From positions 10,142,957 to 10,206,956 of the forward strand of contig CM017567.1 of NCBI GenBank assembly GCA_007844125.1: a DNA stretch of 64,000 nt, read 5' to 3'. Below are positions 12,201 through 42,909 of the stretch, piece after piece. Below the pieces are notes generated by a model. It worked only from the letters and a program-made list of their open reading frames with translations, ran no database searches and was not told the origin of the DNA. Made by a program: the position numbers and the translations under genes. Within the stretch, counting starts at the first letter, position 1, and each line of letters opens with the position of its first letter. The stretch comes from Sinonovacula constricta (taxonomy: Eukaryota > Mollusca > Bivalvia > Cardiida > Solecurtidae).

Positions 12201-13886
12201 GATAAGACAGAATTATTATTGCAAACCGTAACTGAAATGCTACGAATAGTTTGTACATTACTCAGCATAATCATCAATTGCGGATTGGGAGGTCGTGTGT
12301 TCAAACCCTGGCCGGGTCAAACCAAAGACTTTAAAGTTGTTAGTAGTGGCTTCCCTCCTAACGCTTGGGGCTAAGAGGACTGCATTACGCCTGACTTGTC
12401 GGTGTCAGTTTAATGGACCGGCTGGGTTCAGTCCCTGGGCACCTCATAAGTGACCCTGTGCTATAATGATAGAAATATTGCTGAACAGTATTGGCAAACA
12501 TGCCAGCTAATCCAATCCAATCCAATCATCGAAGTATGAATATGTGTTCAGTGTTGTCCTTACCTACCAACCTGTCTAGTGAATGACCAACAGAAGGATT
12601 TGGTCACTATCAAGACATGAGTAATCTCTCAAGGATCTGATAGGCTGAATTTTAAATGAAATATCAGTTAAACAAGCAGTAGTTTAAAAGTAGACTATAA
12701 CAAGAACTATATGATTACCATTTCAGAGATAAGTGTTGGTTGCCATCAATGTCCTTGACAACCCTGGTACAGCGAGAGCTTCATCCCAGAGCTCCACCTC
12801 CCATTCCTCATCTGCATAGAGAGGACAGCTTGAGGTAAGAATTTAACTTCTAGCATGCTAAGGGGTAAATGGTCTTTGGCACTTACTACCCTGCTACATT
12901 TCTGAACTCTTATCCTGCTAAAACGGAATAGATAAGACTAAGCGAATGGTGTACCTAGATCGCTTGGGGTTGTTCTATTTGTAAGACAAATTTGGTAAGA
13001 TTTGGAATGGATGGCCTGTACTAGTTCCTTATCCATGTTGTTGACCAAAGACTTGACATTAAACTGTGAAACTCTCAAAATGCTGATGCTATGGATAGAA
13101 AGCTTGGAAAGAAATGTTAGGAAAAAGTCCAACCCATTTAATGGAAAACATACAGGGCAAGCCTCCACAGCAACTTTTGTCGGAGGCACAGAATACTTGC
13201 TGCTGAGAAGTGATGCTGTGCATGGGTCAAGACTGATATTTAGTATTAAAACCCCATATCAGACATTCTTTATGAGGGTTATAATAATATCAATTTGTAT
13301 ATGTACTTCAAATGAATGATGATGTTGAGATATTTGGAGGGGTAGCCTAGCAGTTAGTCATTGATTTGTAACTCCTGAGCCCCACACAGTGTAGGAGTGT
13401 GTCAAGCTGACCCATTGGCTCTACATATGTATTCTTCACTAAAAAAGCATACCTTTATAATAACTGTAGTCAGCAACTTTAATATTTGTACAATGCTATA
13501 TTAACTTTAATTATGTTCATGTTTTATCTCACAATCATATCAAAATAAAAACAGTATAAATCATAAAGTTATTTTACTTGTTTTTCTTCAGGCTTACAAA
13601 CCAGGCTGCCAAACAGTCCACAAACATTGTAGGTGATACTGGCAGTGGCCGTGGTGCAACTCCTCTGGGGGCTGAAGGCTGGCAGATTATTGGCAAGAAA
13701 ACCAGCAAGAAAAGCAGTAGTGGCACTGCACAGAAATCTGCCATCGCTACTATAGACAAGTTTGAGACTAACCTAGAAACTATCTGTACATCTGGAATGA
13801 TCAATTACTCGTCCCTTAGTTCAGAGAGTAAAGAGGCTCTCAAAGCAGAACCCGTGGTGGATTATTTTGACTTTACAGTCACCTAG
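211..13886 (+). CDS. NFX1: NF-X1-type zinc finger transcription factor (NFX1), 3' 17 exons, 5'-partial
   Basis: Exons: 211-350, 742-832, 2396-2604, 3695-3826, 5489-5574, 5964-6072, 6859-6978, 7941-8020, 8558-8662, 8828-8956, 9396-9475, 9658-9750, 10366-10500, 10818-10884, 11568-11713, 12727-12834, 13592-13886 (TAG 13884-13886). Phases close at every GT-AG junction, giving about 708 codons. The first eleven exons encode a tandem array of NF-X1 fingers with the recurring C..CG..L.C..H.C...CH.G.C..C pattern (for example [12 protein letters not shown] and [12 protein letters not shown]). Exon 15 onward is the R3H region ([12 protein letters not shown], then [12 protein letters not shown]). The protein ends [12 protein letters not shown], like the EPIIDYFD tail of vertebrate NFX1. 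NFX1 is known as a nuclear X-box/E-box DNA-binding repressor with PABP partners; its PAM2 motif and RING-like start would lie left of the window. Finger order and the R3H domain separate it from NFXL1. The gene name is from recalled family sequence, not a search. Confidence 0.95.
1040..1983. mobile_element. TA-flanked terminal-inverted-repeat element (non-autonomous) in NFX1 intron
   Basis: The 944-bp segment starts TACAGTAAAATCTTCC and ends with the imperfect inverse (GTGCAGTTTTACTGTA). The outer ten bases (TACAGTAAAA) are perfect; inside them both arms carry a degraded ..TAA..AACCACC motif. TA at both ends is the target site typical of Tc1/mariner/pogo transposons. No transposase reading frame is present, so this would be a MITE-like deletion derivative. 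The superfamily is inferred from TA and termini alone. Confidence 0.6.
2731..2980 (+). repeat. tRNA-derived SINE, family 1, near-complete copy
   Basis: The head has a pol III A-box-like TGGTCGAGCGG (2741-2751) and B-box-like GGTTTAAGTCC (2793-2803), like the class II (Leu/Ser) tRNA form. A body of about 130 bp follows (AGGTTTTCCAGCTAACCTG, later TTAGCTGGATGTCACTATTATG) and the tail is an AAC-rich run ending near 2980. Related copies lie at 11908-12050 (+), 33168-33300, 35345-35535, 40018-40243, 60230-60415 and 63188-63362 (all -). Confidence 0.7.
2995..3075. repeat. Interspersed repeat fragment with CCTGATCAGA core
   Basis: The segment around GATCCTGATCAGATGG resembles segments at about 52930-53030 and 59965-60070, all sharing CCTGATCAGA with a downstream GGAT/TCTGG-like stretch. 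This looks like a dispersed repeat rather than a gene. Boundaries are approximate. Confidence 0.4.
4375..4398. repeat. G-rich run next to inverted-repeat element
   Basis: A run of about twelve G, preceded by GGGGTGGGGGTTGTG, lies just left of the element at 4422-5225 in an NFX1 intron. It could form a G-quadruplex on the transcribed (+) strand; that is inference from composition. Confidence 0.5.
4422..5225. mobile_element. 804-bp element with 20-bp perfect terminal inverted repeats
   Basis: The left end TACCGTAAAAACCCTAAGTC is matched exactly, inverted, at the right end (5206-5225). Inside, the 17-mer GGCCGAAAACTTAGGGT recurs in the same orientation near 4456, 4499, 5084 and 5128, and as GGCCGAAGACTTAGGGT at 5182 and 5199. 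Both ends are TA, as expected for a TA-targeting DNA transposon. There is no coding potential, so it is probably a MITE. The superfamily is not recognised. Confidence 0.75.
5226..5488 (+). other. Remainder of NFX1 intron, no feature seen
   Basis: AT-rich intronic DNA leading to the TTTTTTCTCCTCAAG acceptor. Nothing else is supported. Confidence 0.5.
6073..6858 (+). other. NFX1 intron, no feature seen
   Basis: AT-rich sequence with short open frames that lack coding character. It runs from donor GTAGGT to acceptor TTTTTCTGCAG. Confidence 0.5.
7262..7940 (+). repeat. 43-bp minisatellite (with 47-bp variants) running into an NFX1 splice acceptor
   Basis: About 15-16 copies of a unit containing TTTGATATGACAGCC, TTTATATTGTCTAAG and CCTGTGGTGTATG. 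TTTGATATGACAG recurs at 7321, 7368, 7411, 7454, 7497 and 7540. Units are 43 bp, or 47 bp where an extra TAAG gives CTAAGTAAGCC. The last unit is cut inside TGTATGTTT, and those bases plus CAG form the acceptor used before the exon at 7941. Confidence 0.9.
8021..8557 (+). other. NFX1 intron, no feature seen
   Basis: AT-rich intron between donor GTAGGT and acceptor TTATTTACACAG. No repeat or coding segment recognised. Confidence 0.5.
10100..10260 (+). repeat. Degraded SINE, family 3
   Basis: ATGTGACTGG.TGTGGCATGATATCATGTCAG followed by AAGGCAGCACTT resembles the body of the fuller copy at 22483-22720 (ATGTGACTGGGTGTGGTATC, then AACAGCACTATATC). The identification rests on these shared blocks and on recall of a SINE common in molluscs. 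Confidence 0.4.
10885..11567 (+). other. NFX1 intron, no feature seen
   Basis: Low-GC intron with T and A runs. No repeat family recognised. Confidence 0.5.
11908..12050 (+). repeat. tRNA-derived SINE, family 1, truncated copy
   Basis: Carries the head (GGCCTAGTAGTAGAATG), a clean B-box GGTTCGAGTCC ending at 12000, and the family motif GGTCTTCCAGCTGACCTG. The downstream body is lost. Confidence 0.65.
12275..12527 (+). repeat. SINE, family 2, with (TCCAA)n tail
   Basis: Contains the end of a tRNA-like head (GTGTTCAAACCCTGGCCGGG), the body AAAGTTGTTAGTAGTGGCTTC and TGGGCACCTCATAAGTGACC, and a tail of tandem 5-bp units AATCCAATCCAATCCAATC at 12509-12527. An inverted, more complete copy lies at 62868-63133. 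Confidence 0.7.
12835..13591 (+). other. Last NFX1 intron, with degraded SINE-like piece at 13338-13420
   Basis: Mostly unique AT-rich DNA. GGGGTAGCCTAGCAGTTAG followed by AACTCCTGAGCCCC at 13338-13384 resembles the head of SINE family 1. The open frame at 13002-13319 has no recognisable domain and is treated as chance. Confidence 0.4.
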
Positions 13887-14950
13887 TGTCTAGCTGTGTA
13901 TTTGGTGTTCCTGCTGTCCCATTTAAATCTAGTTGTTTGGTACAATTGTTATTGTTAAATAGAGCTTAGTTGAATGTTAGCTTTCATAAGGAATTTTTAA
14001 ATGCTCTGAATTTTGTTCTTTGTAAGGAATTGGAATCCAGAAAAAAACAATTTTCTATACTTTAGTTTCTATCCTTAGTTCCATTTTGTTTCAGTATTTA
14101 CATATTTTTCATGTTTTCTTTGTATAATTCTATCACACATAAATATACCTTAAAGGTGTGTGTAATTTGATCACTCTTGAAGCATATCTGTACCTGATTA
14201 TTCCATGTGCATTATTGGAATACTATAGATAATGTTATGCAGAAGTGTCCAATATGGAATACATTTGTGCAAGCATTCAAATATATTTCCGTATTGGAAC
14301 CTTTAGTGCAAAATGACCTTTTTATGATATATCCATTTTTATCGTATGGACTTAATTATTCAGTTGATTATACTACTTAGGAATGATAAACAATACATAC
14401 TTTTTAAAACATATTTGGATTTATAAACAGAGTTGTTAATTAGTTTCTTCAAAATCCATTTATGTTTTTCCTCAGACCGCATTCTGACAGGTGTTTACTT
14501 GTGTGTCTACAATGGAGCACTGACAGCAATGCCGCTATTCAAGCTGCTTAAATCATACTTTCTTATTATATACAATACTTAATTACTTTCTTTATTATAT
14601 ACAATACTTAATTAAAGTGCTTGCATACGTCTTATTCTTCGTCAAACGTCAGATTCTTATTCATTAACAACTTTTATAGTATATTGTTTGTGTCCATGAC
14701 ATTAAGATTGCTGTCAGTAACCTAATATATTTGGATGATGTACAGTCCAATACAGCTGTGTACATGATAATCATACGGTACAAAAAAGTGCATTGATTGG
14801 TTAAAAAATGGATATAGAAAAATCCTTTTTTATTATAGTTTGAACTTTGTAAAAAAAATATTTATTTCTTATTCAGCTGTATTTGGCATCTTTGTTCTTA
14901 CATTTGCAGGGATATTTCTGCTTGTATGTGAAGAAATAAATGAGTTCTTC
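13887..14950 (+). other. NFX1: Probable NFX1 3' untranslated region
   Basis: Follows the NFX1 stop codon in the same exon; AT-rich with no coding character. The first AATAAA in a good context is at 14935-14940. The 3' end is inferred; transcript data would settle it. Confidence 0.45.
14935..14940 (+). terminator. Candidate NFX1 poly(A) signal
   Basis: AATAAA about 1.05 kb past the stop codon, with T-rich sequence downstream. A second AATAAA occurs near 15123. Confidence 0.35.
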
Positions 14951-17900
14951 ATATATTCATATACATCACCTTTTTTTTTTAGTCATAATCGGTGTTAGTT
15001 GTTATTCTTTTTAGTTGTTAATCCTGTGGATTGTGATTGTTTTATACAAGTTGTGGTTCATTTAATTTTAACAGACATTGGCAAGTAGTTCTAAATGAAC
15101 ATTAAAAAAACTTACTTAATTAAATAAAAATATGTTGATATTTGACACACTATCAAAACAGGCTTAAAAGTAAAGTACATTTTATCCTCATAGTGCCGTT
15201 TGGAAATAAAATTATATTTAGTTTTACTGAGTCATCATTTATAAACCAAGGGTCATCCTCACATTTTTATGATAGCAAAACTTAGATTTCACGTTTCTGT
15301 ATATAGTCCTACTAGTTAAGTAAGGAAGGTTGCCTTTCAATCTGCCTGTTAAGTTAGTTTGTCTTATGATGTATCTGTTGCATAGGTTGCCTTTCATTCA
15401 TCCGTTTAGGTTAGGTAGGTTGCCTTTCAATAGACCATTTTCCCAATCAGCGATTTTTAAGGTATTATGTGACACTGCATAACGAAAATAAGGCTATACG
15501 TGACAGGTCCCCATTTTGGCTTATAGAAAATGGACAATATCGAAAAGTATCAATAGCTTTCCTTAGAAGAACTGCATGCTTTGAAATTGAAAGACTAAAC
15601 ATAAACTGAAGAACTTAAACAAAAGTGTAATGGAGCATAAGGCATTTGTTTACAGAATTATGTGATGATCTGTTGATTAAATGATGATAAAAACTGTTCA
15701 ATGTGCCTTAGACTGAGACTTGTATAGCGATACAATGCTAGAATAGAGTTTTATTATGTATACTTAGGAAAAAATGGTTTTGTTGTATATGTGTTTGCAT
15801 AGTTATGAGGCAACTTTATGAGACAAAAATCAGCCATTTTAGCTGACTTTCATTTTTGAACCATTCTAAACGTAACTTTTGAGGCTCAAAATGTTTAATG
15901 CGAAAGTTGAAAACTGAACTTTCATTGTTCAATTATACACAAAATTAAAACTACAATATGTAAAGTAAACTGCATGTATTCTAATAAAACTTTAAAGCAT
16001 GCACTTAATTAACCATTTTCACAGAGAGCTGATCAATGAATAATCCATCAATTATTGTCACTTAAGCGAGTTGGCAGGCATATGTTCCACCCACACATCC
16101 TATTTAACTTAGTAAGAAACACACCTTTTTATTTAGTTCAATCTGAAATCATACTAAATTTACAAAAGAAATATCTCTTCGCATTAACATCATTTGAAGA
16201 TAAGAACTCCACATACAATAAATACTTTGTCGTAATATAAAAGAGCCATATGGCTCTAGCTGATCTAAACACGTTTCTTGTCAGCAAAGCCTTTACACAT
16301 GTGTGTATTTGTCATTTAGTAACTTGAAATTGTTATGTAAACTGCACAGTAAAGGTTTGGTGGTACATGTACACTTGATATTTAAAGTGCTTTGTACAGG
16401 CATCAGATGTTAGGCTCATATTCCTAACCGATTATTCAGTGTTTTGCATGTCATGTAACCCCGTGCCCAGCCGACCTTTCACCAATTGCATCATGTCCAT
16501 TTCATTACGATAACAACGGCTACCTTAAACATGACAATGTACAGTACTCTTTTTAGAACACATGACATAACTTAAACTTTCGTAGTTTCTGATTTTCAGT
16601 GTAAAACAAATTTGGCTACAAACATATTTAGTCGTGGTCTTGTTCAATCCATAGGTAATTATTAAATAAGCATATACCGGTAGTAATTGGCATACAGGTA
16701 GTGATATAAGTTTACATGAGTAAGAAAATAAATGTTTTGCCTTTGAATCAATCACCTCAGTTCATCTAAGTACCCAGTATACAGCTACAGCATTTCTACT
16801 CAGTGCAGAAAACGCATATAAATTACTTATGTAATATATACTTTAATTACTTCTGAAATATACTATCAGCAATTAGTTTAGTTCACTTATTTAACTTCAT
16901 ACAAAACCAGTTACTCTGTGTACTGTTAATACAGTCTTCTTCAACATAAAGCTAGCTCACTTCAACATATAGCTAGCTCATCAGTTCACTACGAAGGCAT
17001 TTTCTTTTGAAAAGGAATGCGTATTTAAGGTTTAACGGATACTTTCGTCACTGCTTGTCAGTTGAAAAAAATGTTTTTGTTGCTGTGGATGTTCACTTTT
17101 GTTGTAATCTTTTTTCTGACAAAATAGACACAAACGATGATGTCCATGTATATACAGAGATAACAGCACTAATTGCACCGTTGAAGTACCCGATATCTGT
17201 GCACCAGTCATTATATACTGTGGGACACAATGTCACTGTAAATTAGTGTATTACACTATACAAATACTATATAGTAAAAAATTTAACAAAACGTTCAGAC
17301 CATTCACTATATAAGATTAATTAACCAAACAGGTCATTTACCAAAACGCCATCAAAGTACATTGGTGATTCTATCACATTGGCCTCGTTCTGAATAAAAT
17401 CAGCCGATTGGGAAAAGGGTATATCAATATTATTGCATTGTCCATAATGTGAATATAAGAGTTTCAATCCAAATAGATACGTTTTGTAGACAGTTTGTCT
17501 TTGCTTTGACACTATATTACCATAATTATCTTTGTATAGCTTGCGGTCTCTCACTATTATTTATCTTCTTTTTTTTTCCTTCCAATTTAAGTTTATATTG
17601 AAATACTTATTATATATTGTCTTCTTGTACAATTCTGTCGATATATGTTTGTCACAGTCTTGTCCTCCTTTGTTGTAGATGTATATTTTGGAAAATTATT
17701 TTTATTGTTTTATGCTATGCTATAAAAATTACCTTGATGGGATGCAAGTTTCATTACATGTATTTGTGCAGAAGCAAATGAGGGTAGAAATGTTAACATT
17801 GGTATGTTAACCTAGATTGCTTTTATTAACCAGTATGGCTATGTTTGCAATTATTGGAGATGGGGCTAACAAATACATGCATCACTATTTAAGCATATCG

Positions 17901-18071
17901 TTAGAGATTCAGCTTAAAGTAGTTGAGATCCTAATGAGTCAGCTACTATGCAGGAAGTGGTGGCACGGGATATACACTAGTGCCAGTGTTTGACGAGTCT
18001 GTATGAACCAAGATATATAGCATACTGGCATGTTTATATAGTTTGGGGAAAGGTTAAGATTTTTTGCTTAT
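14951..18071. other. Intergenic DNA between NFX1 and the hairpin-ended repeat
   Basis: AT-rich, with small direct duplications (for example GTTGCCTTTCA repeated between 15330 and 15430; a 14-bp block AGCTAGCTCA.TTCA near 16950-16985). Open frames at 17007-17246 (+) and 17321-17554 (-) have no recognised homology, and I do not call them genes. Confidence 0.4.
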
Positions 18072-20090
18072 TTTTAGCTCACCTGAGCACAACGTGCTCA
18101 AGGGGAGCTTTTGTGATACCGCTTCGTCCGTCGTCCGGCGTCCGTCGTTCGTCGTTCGTCGTCCGTCGTCCGTCGTCCGTCGTTCGTCGTTCGTCGTCAA
18201 CATTTACCTTGTGAACACACTACAGGCCACAATTTTTATCCAATCTTCATCAAACTTGGTCAGAATATTTGTCTGCATGAAATCTTGGATGAGTTCATTA
18301 TTGGGTCACCTGGGGTCAAAAAGTAGGTCACGAGGTCAAATTTTAGGAAAAACTTGTGAACACACTAGAGACCACATTTATAGCCCAATCTTCACCAAAC
18401 TTGGTCAGAATGTTTGTCTGCATGAAATCTTGGATGAGTTCGTAACTGGGTCACGTGGGGTCAAAAAGTAGGTCACTAGGTCAAATCTTAGAAAAAGCTT
18501 GTGAACACACTAGAGGCCACATTTATAGCCCAATCTTCACCAAACTTGGTCAGAATGTTTGTCTGCATGAAATCTTGGATGAGTTCGTAACTGGGTCACG
18601 TGGGGTCAAAAAGTAGGTCACTAGGTCAAATCTTAGAAAAAGCTTGTGAACACGCTAGAGGCCACATTTATAGCCCAATCTTCACCAAACTTGGTCAGAA
18701 TGTTTGTCTGCATAAAATCTTGGATGAGTTCGTAACTGGGTCACGTGGGGTCAAAAAGTAGGTCACTAGGTCAAATCTTAGAAAAAGCTTGTGAACACGC
18801 TAGAGGCCACATTTATAGCCCAATCTTCACCAAACTTGGTCAGAATGTTTGTCTGCATGAAATCTTGGATGAGTTCGTAACTGGGTCACGTGGGGTCAAA
18901 AAGTAGGTCACTAGGTCAAATCTTAGAAAAAGCTTGTGAACACGCTAGAGGCCACATTTATAGCCCAATCTTCACCAAACTTGGTCAGAATGTTTGTCTG
19001 CATGAAATCTTGGATGAGTTCGTAACTGGGTCACGTGGGGTCAAAAAGTAGGTCACTAGGTCAAATCTTAGAAAAAGCTTGTGAACACACTAGAGGCCAC
19101 ATTTATAGCCCAATCTTCACCAAACTTGGTCAGAATGTTTGTCTGCATGAAATCTTGGATGAGTTCGTAACTGGGTCACGTGGGGTCAAAAAGTAGGTCA
19201 CTAGGTCAAATCTTAGAAAAAGCTTGTGAACACACTAGAGGCCACATTTATAGCCCAATCTTCACCAAACTTGGTCAGAATGTTTGTCTGCATGAAATCT
19301 TGGATGAGTTCGTAACTGGGTCACGTGGGGTAAAAAAGTAGGTCACTAGGTCAAATCTTAGAAAAAGCTTGTGAACACACTAGAGGCCACATTTATAGCC
19401 CAATCTTCACCAAACTTGGTCAGAATGTTTGTCTGCATGAAATCTTGGATGAGTTCGTAACTGGGTCACGGGGGGTCAAAAAGTAGGTCACTAGGTCAAA
19501 TCTTAGAAAAAGCTTGTGAACACACTAGAGGCCACATTTATAGCCCAATCTTCACCGAACTTGGTCAGAATGTTTGTCTGCATGAAATCTTGGATGAGTT
19601 CGTAACTGGGTCACGTGGGGTCAAAAAGTAGGTCACTAGGTCAAATCTTAGAAAAAGCTTGTGAACACACTAGAGGCCACATTTATAGCCCAATCTTCAC
19701 CGAACTTGGTCAGAATGTTTGTCTGCATGAAATCTTGGATGAGTTCGTAACTGGGTCACGTGGGGTCAAAAAGTAGGTCACTAGGTCAAACCTTAGAAAA
19801 AGCTTGTGAAAACACTTAAGAGGCTACATTGATGGCCCAGTCGTCACCAAACTTGACCATCATGTTTGCCAGTATGAAATCTTACATATGTTTTGAAGTG
19901 AGTCATGTGGATTCAGTAGGTTACTTGTTAAAATTCTAGAAAATGTTATCAACCCAGTGGCCACACTAATGGTCCAATCTTCACCAAAGGTTTCTAAAGT
20001 AAATAACTCTTAATTACTTAATGCCAGATTTGAGCCTACATAAAGCCTGTGTCATCAGGTGAGCGATTAAGGGCCATCATGGCCCTCTTG
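18072..20090. mobile_element. Hairpin-ended non-autonomous element with 145-bp tandem core (pearl/Helentron-like)
   Basis: Left end: GCTCACCTGA (18077-18086) overlapping the palindrome GAGCAC-AAC-GTGCTC (18085-18099), then a CGTCCGTCGTTCGTC microsatellite (18123-18197). Right end: the inverse TCAGGTGAGC (20055-20064), then the palindrome GGGCCAT-C-ATGGCCC (20071-20085) and CTCTTG before a T-run. The core is a 145-bp tandem array. Sub-terminal inverted repeats, end hairpins, tandem core and a T-rich target fit bivalve 'pearl' and Helentron-associated (HINE) elements; this class is inferred. No helicase or other protein is encoded. Confidence 0.7.
18209..19803. repeat. Eleven 145-bp tandem units
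   Basis: TTGTGAACAC recurs at 18209, 18354, 18499, 18644, 18789, 18934, 19079, 19224, 19369, 19514, 19659 and 19804: eleven exact 145-bp steps with no indels. Units 3 to 11 are almost identical (for instance ACACAC/ACACGC and CACCAAAC/CACCGAAC are the only recurrent differences). Unit 1 and the piece after 19804 are diverged. This indicates recent amplification or homogenisation of inner units. Confidence 0.95.
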
Positions 20091-22044
20091 TTTTTTTTTT
20101 TGATCGATATAGAGAAGTGACAGCTTTCAAAATTATGGTAAATGCTTGATTGTGCAGTTACTTGGGGTAAGTTCCACCAACATTTACTTAAAATATTGTT
20201 TAAATTTACTTACGTTTTTTGTCATTGCCATGATGTTGGCTTACCCTACTCTAAATATCTAAGTTGCTGAAAAGTAATAGTATTGGTCGCACACTTAAGG
20301 CATACTTTATGCTAAGTAAATATAGGTGGATTCTGCCCCAGGCCTTGTAAAAGTAATCACATTGATTTATGGGACTTGATTGAGATATATATATATGCAC
20401 AGGCATAGTGTTTATTCATAAGCTTTGACGTGTGTAATGAACATTAAAATTTTGTCTTGAAAATGGTTGGTTAAGGAATAAAAATGTTCATTTAAAATTG
20501 TTTGTTTTTTTTGTGGGAGAGGAGGAAATATGTCAATAAAAGTTATATGATATAATTAATACACATATATAAAACTACCACCCTATAAACAATATGCCAA
20601 TTATGTTCCGTGTAAAATCCAGCTGCTGAAAGTGAAAGTAGAAAAAGCTTGCTACTTGCTAGTAATCTGGTGTTGGCGGATGTAACAGAAAAGCAACAAG
20701 AATTCTACACATACCTTTATTATTATGTTGCTCATTAACACAAATTTGTATATTTTTAGACATTAACAATACAATAAAAAAAGATCATTGTAAAAATACA
20801 CAGAATGAAAACACTTCAACTGAAGAGCAACACGCATGATCAATGTCCATATGAATGTCAAAGTGTACTGCAAGATTAGTTCTAACTTTCATAACTCTAT
20901 ACCCCATGTAAGAGTCATGAGGTTAGCATACTGAGTTACCCAATCAGAATTTATTTCAAGTAATGACAATCTTCTGGAAACAAATGTCTACAAACTAATT
21001 CAATATTGTTTTAAAGCTTATTAAACACTTATTTATTATTAACAGTTAACTGTTTCAGTCATTTGAGTTGCCTGGCCGAAATCTCACGAATTTTCTAAAA
21101 ATAACCTGTCACATGTCTAATCTATGGTTACTCGACCTTGTTTCGTTTTCATTGATGAAATATATTCATTTTTTAACTCAGAAGTAAAGAAAACTGCATG
21201 TTTCACTACTGCAAACTTTTGTAAAATCCAACTGCTGAACTTCATATTTGTTAAAAAGTAACAACCTACACTCAATTGTTTTCATTTGTTTTCATTACAT
21301 TTTGTTAGTCTTCATAAAAACTAACATATCCAAAACTGAAATCTCGTAGGTCACATGACAGAAACTTGCAAAATGGCCACACAGTAAAGCAAAATTTGCA
21401 TCTATCGGTCAATTTTGTTTCTTTTTTAAAACCTAAATTGCATTTAATTACTAAAATAAATATGTAGTTGTTCAAACTACAAATGTAGTAAGGCATATAA
21501 AAGATATAAACCTTTGTCCAAGATGTTCGTTTCCATCAAGATTATTTGTTTCTAAAACTGGGGAACGAATCTGGTTTGAGTCGGAAGAAGACAAAAACTG
21601 ATACCTAATGAGTAAAATACCATAGAAACGTTATAAGGTATCAGTTCTGAGACTAGTACAAGATATATTTATTTATAAAGGCACCTTAATCAGTGCCTTA
21701 CACCACCCTTAAGCTATTCTGCTTAATTTCTACTGAGCATAAAATGTAGGATACTTTAACTTGTCAGTGTATATGCTCATGGCACATTTGATACACAGCA
21801 TGAAACTATTGAAAGAACTTTAATGGAGAAATAATGAAAAACAATGATAAACACTTTGTGAATCTTTGCAAACAAAGATCACTGTATTTATGACACAGAT
21901 TCAAACAATTTAATGGCATACTTGATGAAAAACCTCTTCACAAAAATGTAGTCTCTGTTAAAGTTTGTAAAGAAATGAATTTCACAAGCTCATTTTTTTG
22001 TTGTCAATTAAGAAACTATTGTTTGCTGAGTGAATCCTCTACGT
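20091..22044. other. 3' flank and probable 3' UTR of EFTUD2
   Basis: AT-rich DNA between the repeat element and the EFTUD2 stop codon. The proximal part is probably the EFTUD2 3' UTR. AATAAA on the - strand occurs at 21668-21673, 21032-21037 and 20716-20721. No other gene is supported. Confidence 0.4.
21668..21673 (-). terminator. Candidate EFTUD2 poly(A) signal
   Basis: AATAAA on the - strand about 0.37 kb past the stop. The alternative at 20716-20721 has a GT-rich downstream stretch (GGTATGTGT) and is equally possible. Confidence 0.25.
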
Positions 22045-42888
<20,844 letters not shown>

Positions 42889-42906
42889 AATGTGTCAAGT
42901 GTTTTT
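42889..42906 (-). other. EFTUD2: 5' UTR portion of first coding exon and upstream splice acceptor of EFTUD2
   Basis: On the - strand TCTTTTTCAG (ending at 42907) lies 18 nt before the ATG, so the start codon probably sits in the second exon with a non-coding first exon upstream. Confidence 0.55.
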
Positions 42907-42909
42907 CTG

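Larger units (their letters stand above)
11568..12834 (+). other. NFX1: R3H domain exons of NFX1
   Basis: Two exons (11568-11713 and 12727-12834) hold the single-stranded nucleic-acid-binding R3H module. The diagnostic spacing R-x3-H is seen as RRLVH, followed by LAEHYG, the hydrophobic QSYDFEP strand and [10 protein letters not shown]. The second exon continues with a proline-rich stretch ([10 protein letters not shown]) that matches the linker after R3H in vertebrate NFX1. The intron between them holds two SINE copies. Confidence 0.85.

Noticed and set aside
13002..13319. 105-codon frame in the last NFX1 intron
   Set aside because: Not needed for NFX1 (frame closes without it) and no domain is recognisable. 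It overlaps another open frame on the opposite strand.
17007..17246. 79-codon + strand open frame
   Set aside because: No homology, no splice or promoter context; chance length in AT-rich DNA.
17321..17554. 77-codon - strand open frame with fairly protein-like composition
   Set aside because: No recognised domain, no clear acceptor upstream (purine-rich), no neighbouring exon. It could be an orphan exon, but I cannot support it.
18064..18471. 135-codon open frame over the start of the 145-bp array
   Set aside because: It is made of the CGTCCGTCGTTCGTC microsatellite (VVRRPS repeats) and the first repeat units, and it stops as units vary. This is a repeat artefact, not a gene.
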